The position numbers and the translations under genes are program-made. 45,452 nucleotides of DNA, from assembly GCA_003427395.1 (NCBI GenBank), contig BFEA01000142.1:2583485-2628936 (forward strand). The letters are read 5' to 3'. The stretch's first letter is position 1, and the number at the start of each line of letters is the position of its first letter. The notes under the pieces are model-generated. The model was not told the DNA's origin, did not search any database, and saw only the letters and a program-made list of their open reading frames with translations. Below, piece by piece: positions 9,486 through 19,752 of the stretch. Source of the stretch: Chara braunii (taxonomy: Eukaryota > Streptophyta > Charophyceae > Charales > Characeae).

Positions 9486-10406
9486 TTACAAATCTTGGTT
9501 AGTTCTGCTTAAAGCTCTAGCATTGGTCCGCTGCACAGGGTAATGAATACGTTCTTTTGCCATCTCCAAAATTACGGGATCATCATCATCATCGCTGTCG
9601 TCCGCGTTCTTGGATGTCGGCCCATTGTCCCAGGTAATCATGTGGAAGGTCCCAGTCATTGCGGGAGAAACTCGCAGGGCTATGTTAGCGGTAGTACGCA
9701 GAGTCAGTCTTATTGGCACATCGTAGGGCTTCCCTCCCGTATTTCGGAGGATAATCGACCGTCTTTCGAAGTCCAGATTGGCTTGCAGTGCTACCAGGGC
9801 AGAAAGGCCGAAAAGAACGTTGTAAGTATTGACATCTAATACTACGACGTCTCCCAAAGCATGTACCTTCCCTAATCGAAATGCAACCTTGGTCATTCGT
9901 CCCACCGTTTTAATCTTTCCTTCGTCTGCGGAAACGAGATGATCTCTTTCGGTTAGCATGATTAAGTCGTTCTTTCTTCCTGCTCTTTCAACTATTCGTA
10001 GCGAAATAGCCAAAACAGCGGCTCCTGAATCGATAATTGCATTATACGGGACTCCCCGTACTTTGATATCGCATTCTGCGGATTTCCATGGGATAGGTTT
10101 GATTCGCAGGAAGTGATCATCTTTCGGTATTAGCCCTATGCGTATGGGATCGGAGGTGCCTGCGACATTTTCGTCTGGTATTGGTCCTTTCGTTTTCGTG
10201 TTTGCTGTTCGAGTAAGGGAAAATCGCTTCCGATTCGCTTTGCAGTGTTGCAACATACGCTCATTAGCCTGTTCTGGTATTGAAAGCAGATGGCCAATCG
10301 GAAGAGGAATCCGATGATCCAATGCTCGAATGATGTTTAAAACATCATTTCGCCAGTGGCGAAAGTCGGTCCTCCCGACTCCATCTCTCCGGGAGAAGGT
10401 CGCCAC
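9486..10406 (-). pseudogene. E1 gag-pol junction and aspartic protease
   Basis: 306 residues with the retropepsin active site DSG at 126-128 in the context AIIDSGAAVLAIS, followed by a beta-rich domain and a flap-like region. The VLFGLSAL segment stands where the second hydrophobic motif (usually ILGxxWL) lies. The protease cuts the gag-pol polyprotein. The N-terminal part (PLPIGHLLSIPEQANER) is closely similar to E2 (PVPIPYLLTISETANEK). The frame overlaps the gag end by 70 bases in a different register, so expression would need a ribosomal shift, or an indel has occurred. The final ~50 residues include an Asp-rich run. Confidence 0.85.
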
Positions 10407-11689
10407 TCCGCCACTTCTTTCTGTTCCGGCGCTGGTCTGATGTTTCCAATCATTCCAAGCCCTGGATACCCAAGTGATACGTACTGATCTAACGGAATGA
10501 GCTCAGCAGCCTCCTCTGTGGTAGCTAGCGTACTTCCTCCGCCTTCCATTTCTTCCATCAGGGCTCCTACCCGTCCAGGTCCGTTAGCGATGGGGGCTGC
10601 AGCTACTGGGGGGGCTTCGACTCGTTGTTGCGGGGGCCGATGCGGGCAATCTCGGGCTAGATGCCCCGGTTGATGGCATGCATAACAAACGTTCAAATTG
10701 TCCGCGGCCCCTCCGAGAACAGGCGTCGGGACCAGTCCTTGTTGGATTGGGGCGGCTCGTACTGCGATGGGCCGCATATTCATCATCATAGCTTCCAACT
10801 GAGCATTATGCTCTCGCTGTTCCTTTTTGCTTTCTTGGATTAGGCTAATTAGTGTTTTGGTCAGCTCCAAAACGGCGGTTGATTCATTTGATCGAACGGG
10901 ATTTTCGATTGGTGGCGGGGGTGCCGTCATTACAGGTGCTGGCATCACAGGGACGGGCATGCTCGTAATCACACTCGGTGCTGGTCGTTTAGGGGATATC
11001 TGCTCCAGATAGGTAACAGGACCTGACACAAGCCCCATGTTTGCAAACTTATTTTGCAACGCCGCCAGCTCAGCTTTTGCCCTCGCAAGTTCGGATGAGT
11101 CTCCTTCCTTCGGATAGTCTTCCCCTTCAAGGACGCTCGCAACAAACTTTCGTTCCATCTCTTCTGCAGCGGCCATGATCTGTTGCAGAGTATGATTGAT
11201 GGGGGATAAATGTTTTCGCAGTTTCGCCCTTATCGTTCGGCTGCGAAGTCCGTCAATAAACAAGTCTCTTCCTACTTGCTCGCCCCGTTCCGTTTTTACG
11301 AACATCCAGTAAAACCGGTTTCGATATTCCGTGACAGACTCGAGGGGTTTTTGAACTCGGTCCTTAGTCATAAAGAGTGCTTGTTCTGGATGGACATAGT
11401 GAAACCGATTCATAAAGTCTCGCTCGAAAGTTGGAAGATCCACCCATACATAAGTACTAAACCAATGATGGGTGTCCCCTCCTAATCGAGCGGGGATGTT
11501 CACCTGAGCTTCGTTGTCATCATACTGCTGTGCTCGGAGCGTGGCTAGCCATGCTCCAACAAGATGGTGCGCACGGTCAAACAAATAGAGGTGAGGGGGC
11601 ATCATAGGAGCTCGTGCACGTGGTACGGTTTGATTAGGATTCTGCTGGGGATTCGGGTTCTGTTGGGGGTTCTGCTGATTAGCACTCAT
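10337..11689 (-). CDS. gag: E1 Gag (capsid and nucleocapsid), 450 aa
   Basis: The only long intact frame in E1. Residues 1-30 are Gln/Asn/Pro-rich. Residues about 30-190 match the gypsy retrotransposon capsid fold, with WLATLRAQQY, FERDFMNRFHYV and the segment around SVTEYRNRFYWM. A short helical Glu/Ala/Lys part and a Pro/Val-rich linker follow. A CCHC zinc knuckle CYACHQPGHLARDC (C-x2-C-x4-H-x4-C) lies near 334-347 and would bind element RNA. The start Met sits about 140 bases downstream of the primer site, a short leader. E2 Gag aligns through capsid and knuckle. Confidence 0.85.
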   Translation of the reverse strand: MSANQQNPQQNPNPQQNPNQTVPRARAPMMPPHLYLFDRAHHLVGAWLATLRAQQYDDNEAQVNIPARLGGDTHHWFSTYVWVDLPTFERDFMNRFHYVHPEQALFMTKDRVQKPLESVTEYRNRFYWMFVKTERGEQVGRDLFIDGLRSRTIRAKLRKHLSPINHTLQQIMAAAEEMERKFVASVLEGEDYPKEGDSSELARAKAELAALQNKFANMGLVSGPVTYLEQISPKRPAPSVITSMPVPVMPAPVMTAPPPPIENPVRSNESTAVLELTKTLISLIQESKKEQREHNAQLEAMMMNMRPIAVRAAPIQQGLVPTPVLGGAADNLNVCYACHQPGHLARDCPHRPPQQRVEAPPVAAAPIANGPGRVGALMEEMEGGGSTLATTEEAAELIPLDQYVSLGYPGLGMIGNIRPAPEQKEVAEWRPSPGEMESGGPTFATGEMMF

Positions 11690-11830
11690 GTTGACGGCCC
11701 GTCGATTAGCCGATCTGCTTCTAGTGATGACGGGGTCGCGTCTATGCGCGTTCTGGGGTCGAGGCCGCCTTCGGTTAGCCAGATCGCTTAATTATCGTGC
11801 TGTTAGTCCTATAACCCGGCCACGTGTCGG

Positions 11831-11842
11831 GCTCCGATACCA
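11831..11842 (-). promoter_or_regulatory. E1 primer-binding site (initiator Met tRNA)
   Basis: On minus it reads TGGTATCGGAGC, one mismatch from TGGTATCAGAGC, the complement of the plant initiator Met tRNA 3' end. Minus-strand DNA synthesis starts here. It abuts the 5' LTR with no spacer, fixing element orientation. The same site in E2 (15952), E3 (34109) and E4 (39121) shows all use the same primer. Confidence 0.9.
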
Positions 11843-14327
11843 ACCTCACGCCCAGCGCGACTTTTTGATCGTAGTAGGATGTGGGCCTGGAAGTGCGAAA
11901 AGGGGTGTGCCAAGGATATTTTGGAAAGTGGGGGTGGAGTCCCAGGTCAGAACTGAGATCTCCTGTGGCAGAGTTTTCGGGGGCACGAGTGCAATTTGGT
12001 TGAGAGGGCGGACCACTTCCGGTCACGTACGGGTCATTCAAGGCCGCTCGATTCATCTGTTTTGAGGACAACGGTTCGGCGAAAGGTCCATCCGGGGTGG
12101 GTGTGATTCTGATGAGTCAGGCCGTCGGATGTCGCCACGTGGCGCCGGTCGTTGCACGTTCGGGTTAGGCCCTCGGGGTCCCGGGGCTCTCTGGTTGCCG
12201 CGTCGCCGACAATTTCCGCAGGGCGTGCGGGGCCAGTATGGGGCTATGGCGTTCCACGGGACGACCCTAAGTTGATGATACGGGAGAAGAAGACGGAAGG
12301 GAGGGAAGTTAGTGGAGATAACGATGAAACCGGGGGAAATAAACTAGTGGGTGTGGTGCAAAGTGGGGAAATCAGAACACCGCGGATCGCTGGTTGTGGC
12401 ACAGTGGAACTCCCTAGGACACAATCGATTCTCGGTTAGGCATGGGAAGCTCTGCCGAAGGCACTCTTTTATCCAAGGGGTGAAGTATTCTGGGTCCCAC
12501 GACGAATCTGAGTCCCAAGAGCGTGTCATTTTGTCATCGTGGAGCCGCAAAATTCTAAGTGCGTGTTTGGGAGTCGGTTGCGAGCTACCGCGTGTGAGTA
12601 CGTGTAGGCTGCTCGACTTGGATCGCACTTACACGTGTTCACTCGGGGTGATCGTGTCGTTGCATGCAAAATGTTCACTGATCACATCCAATCATTCAAG
12701 TATTCCCGCAGCCGTGAGTTTTTTCAGGCGTAGGTGATCGCAAATTGACGCACGGGAATGCGTACATGTTGCGCGTGTCACATCGCGCCTATGCACATTT
12801 CCCGTGTGGCATTCGCCGATGTATGGGTCGACAACTACCCAACTATCCAATCATCTGAGCATCCCATGATTCGCACGCAATCATTCCTGAATGTGCAAGG
12901 TGTTACTATGCATTCGCAGTAACAANAATAGATCAAAAAGGACAAACAACAATAGTGAGGATTACGCAAACTTTCCTACTATGCTTATGGGGGTATCAAA
13001 ACAACAAGCAAAGGCAAAGATCAGGCATAAGGAAAAGCAAACAGACATAACATTCATTCATCCATTCATTCATCATAACATACAATATCCGAGATTGAAA
13101 TTGCAAAAACGAGCGTAGGCCGAAACCAAGTCAAGATGCCAAAAAACAAAAGAGAACGGGCGAATCGCCCTGAGACGAGATCAAAATTTATATACAAAAG
13201 CAAAGAGGGAGAAAAGACAAAAGAAACAGCAAATCTGCGTCCATCAACCTCAGCTCCCTCTCCCTCTCTCTCTCTCCGATGCGGACAGTCCGTCGTCGCG
13301 CACCAACCCACGAAGGCGTCACCCCGCTTAGTCCTCCCGCACCCGTCTGGTTCGCCCGTGCCCACAGTCCGTCGTGGCCCGCGTCAACCCCGCGCGTTTG
13401 GCACCAGCTCGTCGGGTCGCCCGACTCCCACTTCAACTCACCTCTTTCTTCGCTCGTGAGCCGACCCTCACTGATCGCGCTACCCCGAGCTTCCAACAGC
13501 TGGTTAAGAGAGCTATCTAATCGCGCAGCCGGAATTTATAGCGTGCATGCATGCGCGAAGAACACAGAATTACAAGGACTTAGAAAGAAGATTAGGAGAT
13601 GGATCGCCTACGTTCTGCATGGCCAGACCGCGGCGTGGGGGACGTAGCCTCGCTCCACGCATCGATCCGAGTATGCAGTCCGCGGGCTGGCTAGACACAG
13701 CAAGAAAAAGCGAGGGCGGGAAATACGAAGCACAAGAACAAAGGATACTGTTACAATGGCGCCCGCCCAAAATTACAGTTACCCACACGATTAAAGGCGC
13801 TGACTAATCAGAGTTCCGTTGCAGTCGCACAGAGAAGCGCGTAAGCAAAAAGCGCTGCGCAGCAAGGAAAAATCCTAATTGCAAAATTCCTAAATTCCTG
13901 TCTAATGCAGAAAAAGCGAAAAACAAAATCCGAAAAGAAAGTTCGAAATTCCGAGAGCCATAGTGGCTCGACAAGATTCGAGAAAGAATTCAAAAAGAAA
14001 TTTGAAAAAGAACGAAGCAAAATTCCCGCGCGATATCCGCGCCTAAAAAGTCCGAAACCGAAACAAAAGAAGCGACGTCAACATTTATTAATCGCGCACA
14101 TGGTAGTGCGCCACTCACACAACCAATCAACCAATCGATCGTCCTTGGGCTCACCCGGGACCGAACCCAACCATCCAAAAAGACGACGAAAAAGGACGAA
14201 GAAGCGAGGACACCGATGCAATTTCCCATCCATCCCAATCTCCCGCAATCGGCCCATCCTTCCCAGCTTGGGCCACGTCGTTGCTACTGCGCAGAAAATC
14301 GCGCAGTGCAGAAATCGGTTTGTCACA
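11843..14327 (-). repeat. E1 5' LTR (right copy)
   Basis: About 2,485 bases, homologous to 2019-4488. On minus it starts TGTGAC at 14327 and ends ...GCGTGAGGT against the primer site. The last ~100 bases resemble the end of the E2 LTR (15860-15950), including the shared GGCGTGAGG end, so E1 and E2 LTRs are related. The unresolved base at 12926 is at the same relative place as the one at 3097. This copy would drive E1 transcription. Confidence 0.88.
13531..13541 (-). promoter_or_regulatory. Candidate E1 LTR TATA box
   Basis: CTATAAATTCC on minus, kept without change in the other LTR (3704-3714) although the LTRs differ elsewhere. It lies about 790 bases into the LTR, a credible U3/R boundary. 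A second AT-rich candidate (TATATAAA-like) lies near 13190. No transcription start can be fixed from sequence alone. Confidence 0.4.
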
Positions 14328-14332
14328 GCGTT
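14328..14332. repeat. Target-site duplication of E1, right copy (GCGTT)
   Basis: Same five bases as 2004-2008, directly outside the TGTGAC end of the 5' LTR. Confidence 0.65.
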
Positions 14333-14720
14333 ATGAGTACGTGTGTGCGCGCGCTTCTCGGCGTGATGATGGGGATTGCTGGGTGTTGACCGTCTGCATG
14401 AGTGTATTGGTCCCTCCTCCCTTCCCCGAGCCCCTTTTTTGCCTTGAATGCCACGTGTATGTGCAGGACCCCGAGCCCACCTCTTCTCGATCCCGCTCCC
14501 CTCCGAGCAACGCAAGACCCGGGCGAAACGGGCGGGCCTAGCCTTGCGATCTCAGCGCTTCGCTCCTTTCCAGGAGTCATGTTCGTGGTAAGAACCTATT
14601 ATGAAGTCAAACGTGCTTACTCGATAAGCGGAGCGATCGGTCGTTTGTATCTCCACGATGCGACTGATATCTCCGCGACTCGGCAGAACCCAGGATCCCC
14701 GGCCCAACACCGAAGTTGAC

Positions 14721-14721
<1 letters not shown>
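14333..14721. other. Spacer between E1 and the GA microsatellite
   Basis: No coding signal or family match seen. It could be host DNA or the outer part of the E2 5' LTR, whose start I cannot find. Confidence 0.35.
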
Positions 14722-14809
<88 letters not shown>

Positions 14810-14994
14810 NNNNNNNNNNNNNNNNNNNNNNNNNNNNNNNNNNNNNNNNNNNNNNNNNNNNNNNNNNNNNNNNNNNNNNNNNNNNNNNNNNNNNNNNNNN
14901 NNNNNNNNNNNNNNNNNNNNNNNNNNNNNNNNNNNNNNNNNNNNNNNNNNNNNNNNNNNNNNNNNNNNNNNNNNNNNNNNNNNNNNNNNNNNNN

Positions 14995-15072
<78 letters not shown>
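14722..15072. repeat. GA microsatellite with a 185-base gap
   Basis: Pure GA dinucleotides on both sides of an N run (14810-14994). The true length is unknown. Frames of repeated Arg-Glu or Ser-Leu here are products of the repeat. Confidence 0.95.
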
Positions 15073-15074
<2 letters not shown>

Positions 15075-15950
15075 AAGAGAGAGAGAGAGCAAGGCAGGAT
15101 CTCGGCGATCGTCACATGGAGCCAGCGTTCGCCTCGGCGGACGTGAGCACCGCAGAGCGTGGGTCCCTGCTCGTGCTCGATCTTCGTGTCGGTCCATCGC
15201 AGCGCGCTACCGACCTTCCCCATCGCGGACGACGATAGCGTGCACTGTGACGCGGATGCGCGGAGCGCTCTACGACGAACCGAGCAACTTCATTTGTATA
15301 AACCTGCCAGAGTCTGCCATATCGGAGGGAGTGGGTTTGTGTTGATCGATCGGTTCTCTTCCCCTACACTGAAATTACTGTGTTGCCCTGGTCCGAGGCC
15401 CACGCCACGTGGCGGCCTCGGTTTAACTGCCGCTGGTGTCGTCAGGGGGATTCGTGTTCTTGGCAAAGACTAGTCCTGGATATGAAGGTGCGGCTCGATT
15501 CCTATAACTCTCTTGCAACGCGGGCGCACTCCTGGCTAACTTTCGAAGCTGGGTCCCCTCGGCCCGCCCGACCCCAGGCGACCCCGTGCAAGGCCATCCG
15601 CGAGGGCTCGACGAGTCTGACACTGAGGCCTGAAACCCGATTCTGGAGCGACCGCCCCAAGGGCCGTGCGAACCTCGTGCATCGGGGAGCAGAAAAACTC
15701 CGCCGTCCTCCTTTCTCGATTTCGTGTGTTTTTCCTTTTTGAGTTTTTGTCGATGGTCCCTCTGGAACGATCTGTTCCTCCGTCCCTTGCACTCGACGAC
15801 GGATCGAACCCCCAACAAGACAACCCCCGTCCCGAAACAAGAACCCTCATTTCGCCCGGGTGATTCAACCCCACAGCCAAAAATCCTCGGCCACACCCCC
15901 AACTACTTTGATCGACGTTCGAAGTACGGAACACCGCGCTAGGCGTGAGG
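15073..15950 (+). repeat. E2 5' LTR, partial or unbounded
   Basis: The right end is certain because it abuts a primer-binding site and ends in GGCGTGAGG, as in the E1 LTR. The last ~100 bases align with the E1 LTR end, for example around CCACACCCC and the final GCGCTAGGCGTGAGG. No matching 3' LTR exists in the window because E2 is cut at 18834. The left boundary is therefore not defined and could lie before the GA repeat. Confidence 0.6.
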
Positions 15951-15951
15951 T

Positions 15952-15963
15952 TGGTATCAGAGC
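15952..15963 (+). promoter_or_regulatory. E2 primer-binding site (initiator Met tRNA)
   Basis: Exact TGGTATCAGAGC one base after the LTR end; fixes plus orientation. Confidence 0.9.
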
Positions 15964-16082
15964 TGATTTGTTTCGACTCCGAGGTTTTCTTGGGACGGCT
16001 GTCAATTTTGTTGGACCATCTTATTGTTTTTGAAGATTTTGACCTATCTCCGGATAGGCTGGCGCCTAGGCGCCACCACCCC

Positions 16083-16877
16083 ATGAACGCCAATCAAAAC
16101 CAAGCAAGGGGGCAGGTTCAAAAGCAACCCCGAGCCATGGTGGAACCAGGACAGGGAGTGGACAATCATGCGGGATTGGCCAACCACACCCTGTACTCCG
16201 TTCGTCTTTCTCCCGAAGTTCCCATCTTCTCTGAAGACGAAACTGACCCACGCACCTGGCTGGCGGCCCTAAAGGCCTAGGGTTGGACGGACCAGTTGTT
16301 TCGAGAACGGATTCCAGGAAGGTTAACTGGGACCGCGTTTGAATGGTATGGACAAAACCTCTATACCAATCGACCCACCTTCCAAAGAAAGTTTCTCGAA
16401 CGCTTTGATCACATCGCGTCGGGGCAATGTCTACGCCTAATCAAAGAATACACGCAGCAGCCCCGCGAGACCCTTGCTAGGTACGCGGAACGCTTCACCT
16501 ATCTGGCAGCACGCTTCGTGATTAACGAGAAGATGGTGCAGACTGATTTCGCCAAGGGATTATCTGATTCCTGCTTGCAAAAAAAGATCCGTAAGAAATG
16601 CAGCCCGATTGAACACACCTTGACCGAGCTAATTCAATATGCCATCAAGTATGGAAAGGAGAACTACGATGTAGGCTTGGATTCAAAATCCGACGAAGAT
16701 GGCCCCTCTGACGTTCGACGCAATAGCTACTCTGCTATGGCTCGGATGTTCGAAGACCGCTTCGTATTAGGACCGACGAAGAGGAATCTGGCCGAAAAGC
16801 ACCATGATCCTCTTCTTCCGCCTCCCGACACCCTTTCCAGATGCAAGAAGGCCAGGACGGAGAAGAATTGTCGATGA
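16083..16877 (+). pseudogene. gag: E2 Gag, capsid part
   Basis: Starts MNANQNQARG at 16083, 120 bases after the primer site. The capsid domain follows E1: DPRTWLAALKA, then a TAG at 16278-16280, then GWTDQLF, TAFEWYGQNL, FQRKFLERFDHIA and LARYAERFTYLAARF. E1 has Gln at the place of the TAG, so CAG to TAG explains it. The last residues after about 16840 are probably a shifted reading; the true path continues in the frame starting at 16841. The protein would form the particle shell. Confidence 0.82.
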
Positions 16878-18205
16878 AAGAGGTAACCGCACAACACGTT
16901 ACGGTGGTGGCACCCTTGACCGAGTTTGTCCAGGGATTACCGAGACAACGGGCGATAGCGGCTCAAAGGCAGGAAATGGCCATGGCCACTGGGTCCCCAA
17001 TGCCACGGCCCGCCTTGGCAGGGATCGCTCAACCCCTTCGATGTTACAATTGTAACTAGCCGGGCCATCGCATGAAAGATTGTCCGAAACCCCGGGCACC
17101 AGTGGGGCCTGTTGGACCTTCCCAAATCCCATTTGCAGCCTCGACTGCTGAAGGGCAGGGTAGGGTGCCAGCTGTTATGGATACTGGGACCACGAAAACG
17201 AAGGCCCCCACGGCCACTGAAATCGGGCCCGACAAAGACATGGCGGCGGCCATGCTTGAACCTAGGACCATTGGAGTAATACGACATATCCAGCGGATTA
17301 TCGAGGAAAGCGATCTTAGGCCATGGAGACCCTGGTTCGAGGACCTCACCACGCCAGGTCCTGAGTACAAAGATGGCCAGATTGATATATTGGATGCCAT
17401 GAAAGCCCTGGACCTATGGATCCCTGTACCTATCCCCTACCTTTTGACCATTTCAGAGACCGCCAATGAAAAACTGATTGAGCGATGCCTAAAGAACCGA
17501 CGCCGGTTCAAGGAAAACCGAAGGGGCAAGAAACCAATTGTAAATGACCAACTGGCGACGACCGAGGCACAACCATCGACCTCAAAAATTCACGAGCCAA
17601 ATCGGGTCGGAATGATCCAAGCCGCAGATCCACCGCCGGAGAAACCCGAGGTGTTTCTTCGGGCCTATCCGATTAGCTAGAAAAATGTTGAGTGTGACTG
17701 CGAGGTCTGGGGAAGTCCCTCGGCCGCCATCCTTGATTCTGGATCGTCGGCAGTAGCTATCTCTTGGGGGCTAACAAAGCGATTGGGTCGGGAGGGACAG
17801 GTCCATCCCGTCCGTCCTGATGAGTTGTATGTGTCCGCGACAGAGGACAACATTCATTGTAAAGGGCGAATTACAAATGTACATATACGGGTCGGACGTT
17901 TGCATTGTTTGCGTGACACGATTGTATTAGATGTGCAGGCATATGATGTGCTGCTAGGGATCCCGTGGCAGGCGGCGGTAGGAGCGCGAATGCATTTTGA
18001 CAACTCTAAGGTGGTGCTCACATCGGCTCACCCCAAGCCTCAAACGATACCGATGAGGTTGGTTGTGCGTGTATGCACGCAACCAGCACCTCGCATTTCC
18101 ACTGAGGCCCGTGGGATCAATATGATTTGGTGGTTGCCGATGGGGGAAGAGAGGTCTACGATAAAAATCGAGGATTCAGATGCACCCAAACGATATCCAA
18201 TCTAA
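16841..18205 (+). pseudogene. E2 Gag zinc knuckle and aspartic protease
   Basis: One frame carries the nucleocapsid knuckle CYNCN-stop-PGHRMKDC with TAG at 17057-17059 where E1 has Gln. A junction region similar to E1 follows, then a TAG at 17678-17680 where E1 has Trp in PIPWKSAECD. The protease active site ILDSGSSAVAIS has DSG at 17735-17743, and VLLGIPW is the second retropepsin motif. It closes with TAA at 18203-18205. Gag knuckle and protease are in the same frame here, unlike in E1. Removing the stops would give one continuous Gag-protease protein. Confidence 0.8.
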
Positions 18206-18834
18206 AATCAAGACCATTACCATCAATCCTGGCGGCGGGGGTCCGTTGGGGCTATCCAGAGCGAGTCTAGCTGGTCCCAAATGTTCTCCTCCACCCTAAA
18301 AGGGGAACCCTTGCTGCGGGTATCACGGATAGCCTATTTTTCGGAACCCCCTGCGACCCTGTATCTCAGGACGGACCCTCTCCCGGAGTGATTTACCGAA
18401 CTTAGGGGGCTATGCGATTTGTCCTTTAAGCCTCCGCGACGCCTACTAACGAATGCCAAGGCCGCCTTGCTTATGGAAGAAGGGGTGTCCTTTTCACCCG
18501 GGTCCCCTGAGTACAAATGGGGTCCGAGGAAACTCCTACAGGCCTTTTCAGTAGAACCCTCGGCCGAGGTAGAATCCGAGGGCGAAGGCGGAACGAAGAG
18601 GGAACCGATAAGCCAGGCGAACAGTCAACTCATAGCCATCGTACTCTCGGTAAGAACCGACAATTCCTTGTTCGGAGCCTCCCCGGAGGAAACCGCCCGG
18701 GTTCCGACTGTTACATCGACGGCTTCCCTCCCTAATGGGAGCATCGACATCCAACTACCCGCCCATGTACCTGATGAACATCGACGCCTCTTTCTTACGG
18801 TAATACGGTCCTATCCCGAGACAATCAGTAGACA
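18206..18834 (+). pseudogene. E2 protease-RT spacer and RT N-terminus, truncated
   Basis: The same frame as the protease continues after the TAA, has a TGA at 18389-18391, and reaches PAHVPDEHRRLFL, the RT start also present in E1. It ends about 15 residues later at the junction with E5. A Glu-rich linker precedes the RT start. None of the RT catalytic motifs is present. Confidence 0.65.
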
Positions 18835-19464
18835 CTAGAAGATCATGAGAAGCACCTTCGTTTGGTGCTAGAGAAGTTGCAAGAGGGCAACTTCAAGATC
18901 AATTCCAAGAAGTTTGAGTTTGCTAAGTCCGAAGTGTTATACTCAGGACACAGTGTGAACGAAGAAGGTCTAAGGCCGAAAGAGAAAAAGATTTAAGCAA
19001 TCAGAGATTGACCACAACCTAAGTCTATAACTGAATTGCGATCTTTCCTTGGTTTAGCCAGTTACTACAGGAAGTTTGTCAGAAACTTCTCACTGATTGC
19101 TGCACCAATGCGAAGATTGTTAAAGAAAGGAACTATTTGGTTGTGGGATAAGGACTGTGAGTCTTCCTTTCGAAAATTAATGTATGCACTAACTCACTAC
19201 CCTGTCCTTAAGATTGCTGACCAGTCCTTGCCTTTCATTGTTACCATTGACGCAAGTCAAAATGGGATTGGCACTGTTCTCCAACAAGATGATGGCAAGG
19301 GCTATAGGCCCATAGAGTTTATGTCTACACGATTGTCGTCAGAGAAGATTGCCAACTCCACCTATGAACGGGAACTTTATGCCTTAGTTTGTGCGTTGGA
19401 TACGTGGAGACACTACCTGCTAGGGAGGCACTTTACTGTGTATTCAGACCACGCGACACTATAA
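18835..19464 (+). pseudogene. E5 RT thumb/connection and RNase H
   Basis: Reads LRSFLGLASYYRKFVRNF (connection signature), then RNase H with the catalytic Asp in VTIDASQNGIG, Glu in YERELYAL and Asp in VYSDHATL. Stops: TAA at 18994 and TGA at 19009, where E3 and E4 show Gln or Ala and Trp, and TAA at 19462. The frame continues past each stop. The polymerase active site is absent because the fragment starts after it. Confidence 0.83.
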
Positions 19465-19752
19465 CGAATAAAGACACAGTCTAGACTCTCTCACAAGTTG
19501 GTAAGATGATTTGCCTTCATTGACACCTTTGACTTTGAGCTCAAAACTATCAAAGGTAAGTCCAATGTGGTTGCAAATGCTTTATCCCGACGCAGTGACT
19601 TATTTGGTACAATTGTCTCATACTTGGATGCTGGGAATGACTTAAAAGACCAGATTCGTCAAGGACTCAAGGATACACTACTGATCCAATTTGGAAGCCC
19701 ATCATGGCTGTCCTTGCCCGAGATCCTTCCCAATTACCCAACTATAGAATAA
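19465..19752 (+). pseudogene. E5 RNase H end and linker to integrase
   Basis: Same frame as above. It holds FAFIDTFDFELKTIKGK and VVANALSRRSD, the conserved end of gypsy RNase H, followed by a linker of about 50 residues and a TAA at 19750. One TGA near 19507 falls where Trp or Tyr is usual. Confidence 0.75.

Larger units (their letters stand above)
2009..14327 (-). mobile_element. E1: Ty3/gypsy LTR retrotransposon, decayed, about 12.3 kb
   Basis: Two direct repeats of about 2.5 kb (2009-4488 and 11843-14327) flank a minus-strand coding series: gag, aspartic protease, RT, RNase H, a PHD-like finger, an integrase C-terminal-like domain and an accessory coding region. An initiator-Met primer-binding site abuts the right (5') LTR and GCGTT duplications flank the unit. 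The first 225 aligned LTR bases differ at about 14 places by hand count, so the insertion is not recent. Several frameshifts and stops break pol. No integrase zinc finger or DDE core is visible, so the copy could not integrate by itself. The gag and protease resemble those of E2, making the two one lineage, distinct from the chromoviruses E3-E5. Confidence 0.9.
15073..18834 (+). mobile_element. E2: 5' part of a Ty3/gypsy element related to E1
   Basis: Order on plus: LTR end, primer site, gag, zinc knuckle, protease, first part of RT. Gag and protease align with E1. The element stops abruptly within the RT fingers at 18834, where the 3' half of a different family (E5) begins with no intervening LTR. 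The catalytic RT core, RNase H, integrase and 3' LTR of E2 are missing. Five in-frame stops occur and one frame change. Confidence 0.8.

Noticed and set aside
14552-15345. Ser-Leu and Arg-Glu repeat proteins
   Set aside because: Translations of the GA/TC microsatellite and its gap.
16278-17059. Programmed UAG readthrough in E2 gag
   Set aside because: Several further stops and truncation of the element make decay more likely; E1 has Gln at both places.
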